A DNA stretch of 22,301 nucleotides from an uncultured Bacteroides sp. GTDB taxonomy: Bacteria > Bacteroidota > Bacteroidia > Bacteroidales > Bacteroidaceae. Within the stretch, counting starts at the first letter, position 1. Every line of letters begins with the position of its first letter. Both the position numbers and the translations under genes were made by a program. Shown here piece by piece: positions 16,622 through 22,301 of the stretch. The notes below the pieces were generated by a model. The model was not told the DNA's origin. It saw only the letters and a list, made by a program, of their open reading frames with translations, and searched no databases. The stretch lies in the NCBI RefSeq assembly GCF_958445495.1, contig NZ_CAUCSQ010000063.1, forward strand, positions 1 through 22,301, given 5' to 3'.

Positions 16622-19600
16622 ATGAAAATGAAACATAAGAATACACTCAAAATATGTCTAAGTATGTTTCTGGCTATAATGATGGCTTTGCCGGCTCTGG
16701 CCCAGAATATCACATACAAAGGTGTTGTTGTAGATGAGAATGGCGAACCTGTCATCGGCGCTTCCGTAAAAGTGTCGGGTACAACAACCGGAACCATTAC
16801 GGATTTGGATGGAAAGTTCCAAGTAGTCGTACCGTCGGGAAAACAAGTTGAAGTGTCTTATATAGGATATATTACACAAGTATTATCAGATTTTAAACAA
16901 ACAAAGATTGTTTTAAAAGAGGATTCCAAACAGTTGGATGAAGTCGTGGTAGTCGGTTATGGTACACAGAAAAAAGCACATCTGACTGCCGCTATCGCAA
17001 CAGTGCCGGTCGATGAAATTCAAGACATCTCCAGTGGTAGTCTTGCCAACACATTAAGCGGTCTTGTGAATGGCGTCAGTGTCAGTGGCGGTGATTCCCG
17101 TCCGGGAGAGACAGCACGAATCAGCATCCGCCAGAATGATGTCCTGACTTCAATGAAAGCAACGAATGTGGAACCCTTGTATGTTATCGACGGATACATT
17201 TACCCGACGGAAGTAAAGGTAGGCAGTACGACGGAGAACCTCGGAGCAACAGCTTTCAATAATCTGGACCCTTCCGTAATAGAAAGCATTTCCGTATTGA
17301 AAGATGCCGCTGCCGCAGTATATGGAGCCCGTGCCGCTAACGGTGTTATATTGGTTACTACCAAGAAAGGTAAACTGGGAGCGCCGAAAATTTCATATAG
17401 CGGAACATTCGGTATTGCCAATGAAGTTTCACGCCCTAAAATGTTGAATGCATACCAGTACGGCCAGCTTTGGAATGCCGTACGGGCGGCAGACCCGACT
17501 GATATCTCCATCAATTCGCAGACAGACTTGTTTCAGGCTGACGAGTTGGCCGCAATGAAAGGATTGAACTATGACTTGCTGGATAAATACTGGAAAACAG
17601 CGCTGACCCAACAACACAGTGTAAATATAACCGGTGCGACTGAAAAGGCAAGTTATTTTGCAGGCATTTCTTATTTTGACCAGGACGGTAACTTGGGAAA
17701 TCTGGATTACGACCGTTGGAATTACCGTGCAGGCGTTGATGTCAAGATTAGCAAATGGTTCAAGGCCAATTTGCAGGTTTCCGGAGATTACGGAAAGAAA
17801 AATACGCCTAACCTGAAAGTAGGCGGTTCCAACAGTGAAATGGATTACAACCTTTTATTGACCCATCCGCGTTACATACCGGAAGAAGTGAATGGAAATC
17901 CCATTGCCAGCTACGGTATCAGCAATAAGGAAATCAGCGATTCGCAGAATTATTCTTTCGCTACTCTTCAAAACCTGGGCGATTATAACAAGACTATGAC
18001 ATCCAATATGAATGTCAATGCCGGAATAGAATACGATTTTGGCTGGAGTAAATGGTTGAAAGGGTTAAAGTTGAAATTTACTTATTCGAAGAGTATCAAT
18101 AGTTCGAAAAACAATCAGTATGGTTCTTCGTATAAATTGTATTACCTGGCTAAGCGTTCCGGTAGCGGACAACACCTGTACACTCCTATTGCCGGTGAAG
18201 AAGATGCCTATAATGCTTTGATGGATGACAATAATTTCTTGTTAGCCAACAATGGAGCCGCAATCTATAACGGCGATACGTCCTACCTGTCTCGTGACAT
18301 GAACCGTACCGATAACTATCAGATGAACTTTATGGCTACTTACAACAGAGCTTTCGGCGCTCACAATGTAGGCGCTTTGTTCTCTATCGAAAGATCGGAA
18401 GCGGAAAGTGAATATCTGAATGGAAGCGTAACAGACCCGTACGAGTTCACTACCGGGCAATCCAATTCCGTAGGTGCCAACAGTACGGCGGGTACGGTAT
18501 TTACACGTGCGGAATCCGGTACATTGTCCTATATCGGTCGTGTGAATTATGCATACGCGGACAAATACTTGTTTGAGTTCCTGCTCCGTTCGGATGCTTC
18601 TACCAAATTCGCACCGGAAAATTACTGGGGATTCTTCCCGTCGGTTTCTGCCGGTTGGGTCATCTCGCAGGAAGACTGGTTCAAGAAACACGTGACATGG
18701 GTAGACTATTTGAAAGTACGCGCTTCCTTTGGTCTGACGGGACGTGACAATACCGTAGCATGGCAATGGATGCAGAACTACGCGACGGACAAAGACAAAG
18801 GTCCTATTTTCGGGACCGGAACCACAGTGAACGCAGGCAGCCATATTACACTCAATAAAAACAACTCAGCCGTCAATCCGGATGCACACTGGGACAAATC
18901 GTATAAAGCAAATTTCGGAATCGACTTCAATGTCCTGAACAACCGGCTGACATTCAATATCGACGGATATTACGAATGGAACCGTGAAATGTTGTTGCCT
19001 TACATCACTTCCATACCCGGTACCGTAGGTACGCAGTCCGCTTATATGAATTATGGAGAACTGGATACATACGGGCTCGAACTGTCCATGACATGGAGAG
19101 ACAAAATCGGGAAAGACTTCAAATATAAAATATCGGTAAACACCGGATATTCGGATAATAAAGTATTGGTAAAAGACTGGGATAACCCGATGACCTTCAA
19201 GAGCATACGCAGAGGAGACCGGTTGGATATCGGTACATGGGGTATGCAGTGCATAGGCATGTTCCGCAGTTACCAGGATATTGATGAATATTTTGAGAAA
19301 TATAATATCACCTCCTATATGGGGTTGAATAAGGATAATGTAAAACCGGGTATGCTGATATACAAAGATGTCCGTGGAGCTTTGCAAACTGACGGGACTT
19401 ATGCCGGACCTGACGGGATAGTAGATAAAGAGAACGACCAGGTAAGATTGTCCAACCGCAACAATCCTTACGGACTGACTACTAATTTGAGCGCCGAATG
19501 GAAAGGAATCTCACTGTCGGCACAGATTAGCGCCAGTTGGGGAGGCTATAGCTTCATACCTACCTCTGCCTTGAAAATCGGCAATATGGTCGGTTCCGGC

Positions 19601-20008
19601 TCCGGTTCATATACCGACCTGGAATATACCAGCATGCCTTCCTTCTGGAATACGGACAACATGTTCGTTTACAATGATGTGCTCGATGCTTCCGGGAATG
19701 TGGTTGTAAAGGCAAACCGGGATGCCAAATATCCGAACCTGAGATGGAGTAGCGTAAATAGCGTAACCTCTTCTTTCTGGAGAGTAAGCGGTACACGTGT
19801 CAGACTCAACCGCTTGACAATAGCATACCGTATACCGTCAAAATATACCAAAATGGTCGGTATAGAGAGTTGCCGTTTCAATATTACCGGTCAGAATCTG
19901 TTAAGTTTCTACAATCCCTATCCGGATAATTTCATCGACCCTATGACTTCATACGGCAGTTATCCTACTTTGCGTAAGTTTACTATCGGTGTAAACGTAA
20001 CATTCTAA
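16622..20008 (+). CDS. SusC-like TonB-dependent outer-membrane transporter (complete)
   Basis: This is an outer-membrane importer for the oligosaccharide of the second PUL. With the start at ATG 16622 it has 1128 residues and begins 16 bases after the DUF5123 stop; the frame extends upstream to 16529 but that part overlaps the previous gene and gives no better signal peptide. ATG 16628 is an alternative. The signal peptide ends ALA/Q at residue 27/28. Residues about 29-100 are the carboxypeptidase-D-like domain (GVVVDENGEPVIGASVKV), DEVVVVGYG lies at 106-114, and the plug runs to about 250 with LYVIDGYIY and the hallmark KDAAAAVYGARAANGVILVT. The barrel follows to the terminal FTIGVNVTF. No STN domain is present, so signalling to an anti-sigma factor is unlikely. 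Substrate is unknown from sequence; synteny suggests pectic rhamnogalacturonan II. Confidence 0.96.
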   Translation: MKMKHKNTLKICLSMFLAIMMALPALAQNITYKGVVVDENGEPVIGASVKVSGTTTGTITDLDGKFQVVVPSGKQVEVSYIGYITQVLSDFKQTKIVLKEDSKQLDEVVVVGYGTQKKAHLTAAIATVPVDEIQDISSGSLANTLSGLVNGVSVSGGDSRPGETARISIRQNDVLTSMKATNVEPLYVIDGYIYPTEVKVGSTTENLGATAFNNLDPSVIESISVLKDAAAAVYGARAANGVILVTTKKGKLGAPKISYSGTFGIANEVSRPKMLNAYQYGQLWNAVRAADPTDISINSQTDLFQADELAAMKGLNYDLLDKYWKTALTQQHSVNITGATEKASYFAGISYFDQDGNLGNLDYDRWNYRAGVDVKISKWFKANLQVSGDYGKKNTPNLKVGGSNSEMDYNLLLTHPRYIPEEVNGNPIASYGISNKEISDSQNYSFATLQNLGDYNKTMTSNMNVNAGIEYDFGWSKWLKGLKLKFTYSKSINSSKNNQYGSSYKLYYLAKRSGSGQHLYTPIAGEEDAYNALMDDNNFLLANNGAAIYNGDTSYLSRDMNRTDNYQMNFMATYNRAFGAHNVGALFSIERSEAESEYLNGSVTDPYEFTTGQSNSVGANSTAGTVFTRAESGTLSYIGRVNYAYADKYLFEFLLRSDASTKFAPENYWGFFPSVSAGWVISQEDWFKKHVTWVDYLKVRASFGLTGRDNTVAWQWMQNYATDKDKGPIFGTGTTVNAGSHITLNKNNSAVNPDAHWDKSYKANFGIDFNVLNNRLTFNIDGYYEWNREMLLPYITSIPGTVGTQSAYMNYGELDTYGLELSMTWRDKIGKDFKYKISVNTGYSDNKVLVKDWDNPMTFKSIRRGDRLDIGTWGMQCIGMFRSYQDIDEYFEKYNITSYMGLNKDNVKPGMLIYKDVRGALQTDGTYAGPDGIVDKENDQVRLSNRNNPYGLTTNLSAEWKGISLSAQISASWGGYSFIPTSALKIGNMVGSGSGSYTDLEYTSMPSFWNTDNMFVYNDVLDASGNVVVKANRDAKYPNLRWSSVNSVTSSFWRVSGTRVRLNRLTIAYRIPSKYTKMVGIESCRFNITGQNLLSFYNPYPDNFIDPMTSYGSYPTLRKFTIGVNVTF

Positions 20009-22240
20009 ATGAAAACGATGATGAAAAGAAAAAATATAAAAAAATGGAGCATTGCCTTGATGGCAACCGTTGCTTTCACATCTTGCAGCGACCAATTCTT
20101 GCAGGATAAAAAGAACTATGACAGCGCTAGCGCCGATTCATACAATTATTACAGCGGTGCGCTGGCACGTGTAGCGGATATCTATTCCTGGTGTTTGCCT
20201 GATGCAACCGCATCGCCGAGCTGGAAATACAACAGTACGGGACTGGCAGACCTTCAGTCTCAATCGACAGAAGAATACAGCGGTTTTGGGGATTTTGTAG
20301 ACCCGGATGCGGAAATGACCTACCAGTCGGGGAATAATCCCGTACCTGATTATTTCCAGGGGCAGACCGGTAATATCCAGCAGATGGCATGGGGACGCAT
20401 TCGTAACTGCAATGACGTGATAGCCGGAATAGAAGGCAGCACGCTTTCACAGGAAGAGAAAAACGAACTGTTGGGACAAGTTTATTTTTTCCGTGCGTGG
20501 TGTTATTATAATTTAGTGAAGTGGTATGGCGGTGTGCCCATCATCAAGGAAGTACAGGACATCGTTGCCGAATCCGTAGTTCCCCGTTCATCCACCAAAG
20601 AATGCATCGAATTCATTTGTGAAGACCTGAATACATCCGCCTCACTGCTTGCTCCGTTCACCGAAAACGGAGGATGGCCTGCAACCGAATTCGGACGGGT
20701 GACATCCGGTACAGCCCTGGCATTGTTGGGACGTGTCCGCTTGTTGTACGCAAGTCCGATATTTAACCGCAAAAACGATATCGAACGTTGGAAACAGGCT
20801 TATGAAGACATCTCCAATTCAATCAGCAGGTTGAATGCCTGCGGTCACGGCCTGCTTAATGAAAGTAATCCGGGCACTAACGCTTCAGGATGGGCGGGTA
20901 TGTTCGCACAAGTCCAGGATAATAAGGAAGCGGTGTTCGTAACGCTTTATAATACTAACACATCCAGCAGCCAGGCTGATTTCAGTAAAAATAATACTTG
21001 GGAACATGGCATCAGGCCTTCTACCGCATTAGGCGGTGGAGGAAAGACCCCTTCCGCGATGTTGGTAGACATGTTTCCTATGGCAGACGGTAGAAAACCG
21101 CAAGGTTGCACAACCTACACGACACTGGAGGAATCCTCCTATACGGATGATGAATACAAATATCCGTTCATGAATCGTGACCCCCGTTTCTATCGGACAT
21201 TCGCTTTTCCCGGCGTACGTTGGACATTTAACGGAGACCCGAGAAGCGAAAAGAGCAGGAACCAATATAACGGGACGGAATACGAGCTGTGGAATTATGT
21301 ATGGTATACTTCCAGCACCGACAGAGATAATCCGGAAAGCAGTAATGTATATGGAGCAGACAATCTGCTGTCGAATGCCAAAGGTTTCTATATTCGTAAA
21401 CGCACGGATGATTTGGACGTAAGTTCAAGTCCCAGATATGTATTTGACGTATCCAACGGATTTAGATACAGCGCCAGCCCCTATATGGAAATCCGTTATG
21501 CGGAAGTCCTGTTGAATTATGCAGAAGCGGCTTGCGGAGCGGGACACCTGGATGTAGCCGTAGATCAGTTAAAGAAAATACGTGCCAGAGTCGGATATAC
21601 GGCGGAAAATAATTACGGTTTGCAATCCAACCTGTCAAGCGACCCCAGAGCCTGTATGGCGGCTATTTTATATGAACGCCAGATAGAATTGGCTTATGAA
21701 GGAAAACGTTTCGATGATTTGCGCCGTTGGATGCTCTTCGACGGTGGAACCGGAAAGGTGGACGGAGCTCCCGATTCATGGACATTGACAGGATGGGATG
21801 GAAATACTTGCACCTATTTGGGCTTTACGCCTCTCAACGGCCAGCGTCGTGATAATCTGGAATTCCGCGTACAGAGCAAGTCTGAATATAATGATGGTCT
21901 GGGCGGTAAAAGCTGGGCGGTCAATGATGATGAAGATCCCGACCCGTTGAAAGATTATAAAGAACAACGTCCGGATGCGATGGATTTAAGAACAGACTTG
22001 TCGAGCCAGCAAGATGCCTTGAAAGCATTCTATGAAACGTATCTGGTACGTAAGGATAAGAAAGGGGATGCTTATAATACGGACCAATCCTTGAAGTATA
22101 TGCATTTCTATCCTAAATATTACCTGCTTGGATTGTATCAAGGTGCACAATCCGCCAATCCGACGTTGAAACAGACCATCGGATGGGGAGACTACATGAA
22201 CGGAGGTGCAAACGGAACATTCGACCCATTGGCGGAATAG
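20009..22240 (+). CDS. SusD/RagB-like lipoprotein (long form)
   Basis: This is the glycan-capturing lipoprotein partner of the preceding SusC. It has 743 residues, longer than the usual 500-650. The start ATG directly abuts the SusC stop (TAAATG), implying tight coupling; ATG codons at 20018 and 20021 are possible alternatives. The lipobox is FTSC with Cys26. Classical RagB/SusD features are NNxx-like helices with MAWGRIRNCNDVIAGIEG, then LGQVYFFRAWCYYNLVKWYGGVPII, and the late motifs YMEIRYAEVLLNYAEAAC and ILYERQIELAYEGKRFDDLRRW. The extra length lies after this last motif, in a segment of about 130 residues rich in charged residues and glycine (about 575-700). Only 61 bases follow to the edge, with no further start or terminator visible, so the operon may continue. 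Confidence 0.95.
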   Translation: MKTMMKRKNIKKWSIALMATVAFTSCSDQFLQDKKNYDSASADSYNYYSGALARVADIYSWCLPDATASPSWKYNSTGLADLQSQSTEEYSGFGDFVDPDAEMTYQSGNNPVPDYFQGQTGNIQQMAWGRIRNCNDVIAGIEGSTLSQEEKNELLGQVYFFRAWCYYNLVKWYGGVPIIKEVQDIVAESVVPRSSTKECIEFICEDLNTSASLLAPFTENGGWPATEFGRVTSGTALALLGRVRLLYASPIFNRKNDIERWKQAYEDISNSISRLNACGHGLLNESNPGTNASGWAGMFAQVQDNKEAVFVTLYNTNTSSSQADFSKNNTWEHGIRPSTALGGGGKTPSAMLVDMFPMADGRKPQGCTTYTTLEESSYTDDEYKYPFMNRDPRFYRTFAFPGVRWTFNGDPRSEKSRNQYNGTEYELWNYVWYTSSTDRDNPESSNVYGADNLLSNAKGFYIRKRTDDLDVSSSPRYVFDVSNGFRYSASPYMEIRYAEVLLNYAEAACGAGHLDVAVDQLKKIRARVGYTAENNYGLQSNLSSDPRACMAAILYERQIELAYEGKRFDDLRRWMLFDGGTGKVDGAPDSWTLTGWDGNTCTYLGFTPLNGQRRDNLEFRVQSKSEYNDGLGGKSWAVNDDEDPDPLKDYKEQRPDAMDLRTDLSSQQDALKAFYETYLVRKDKKGDAYNTDQSLKYMHFYPKYYLLGLYQGAQSANPTLKQTIGWGDYMNGGANGTFDPLAE

Positions 22241-22301
22241 AATAAGATTTAGAGGAGTTCTATAAATTAAAATATTGTAGTACAGTTGTTTATATGGTTC
22301 C

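Noticed and set aside
1..22301. tRNA, rRNA, CRISPR array, insertion sequence or transposase
   Set aside because: No cloverleaf-like segment, regularly spaced repeat or transposase motif was recognised; nearly all sequence is accounted for by the twelve genes and short gaps.

Overview
The window looks like chromosome of a gut Bacteroides, most likely from the B. thetaiotaomicron / B. ovatus group. The reasons are two SusC/SusD pairs, lipoproteins with Bacteroidetes-type lipoboxes, families almost confined to this phylum (GH92, DUF1735, DUF4838, DUF5123), weak Shine-Dalgarno signals and a TAnnTTTG-type promoter element. All twelve genes are on the + strand. From memory, the gene order resembles the B. 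thetaiotaomicron VPI-5482 region around BT1040 to BT1028; this was not checked against a database.

Region 1 (1-13768) is an N-glycan utilisation locus in three apparent transcription units. Unit A (1-6690) is a SusC-like transporter cut by the left edge, a SusD-like lipoprotein, a GH18 endo-beta-N-acetylglucosaminidase lipoprotein and a DUF1735/LamG-like surface lipoprotein, closed by a hairpin terminator at 6732-6759. Unit B (6868-9072) is one exported DUF4838 protein with a C-terminal discoidin-like domain and its own terminator. Unit C (9171-13768) is an AmpG-like MFS permease, a cytoplasmic GH130 mannoside phosphorylase and an exported GH92 alpha-mannosidase, closed by a strong terminator at 13806-13846. 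The inferred pathway is: GH18 releases the glycan at the cell surface; SusC/SusD import it to the periplasm; GH92 trims alpha-mannose down to Man-beta-1,4-GlcNAc; the MFS permease carries the disaccharide across the inner membrane; GH130 phosphorolyses it to mannose-1-phosphate and GlcNAc. The DUF4838 step is unassigned.

Region 2 (13769-14957) is a gap of about 300 bases (terminator, an 8-bp inverted repeat, AT-rich leader) and then one exported TIM-barrel protein of the sugar phosphate isomerase/epimerase type.

Region 3 (14958-22301) begins a second polysaccharide utilisation locus behind a consensus -7 box at 15093-15100. It holds a DUF4957/DUF5123 surface lipoprotein, a complete SusC-like transporter and a long SusD-like lipoprotein that abuts it. 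No enzyme of this locus lies inside the window. By remembered synteny it would be the left end of the rhamnogalacturonan-II locus; sequence alone supports only a PUL of unknown substrate.

No tRNA, rRNA, CRISPR array, insertion sequence or transcriptional regulator was seen. The least explained items are the DUF4838 protein, the TIM-barrel protein with an apparently altered metal site, a GC-rich palindrome inside the start of the GH92 gene, and a perfect 10-bp inverted repeat just before the permease start.
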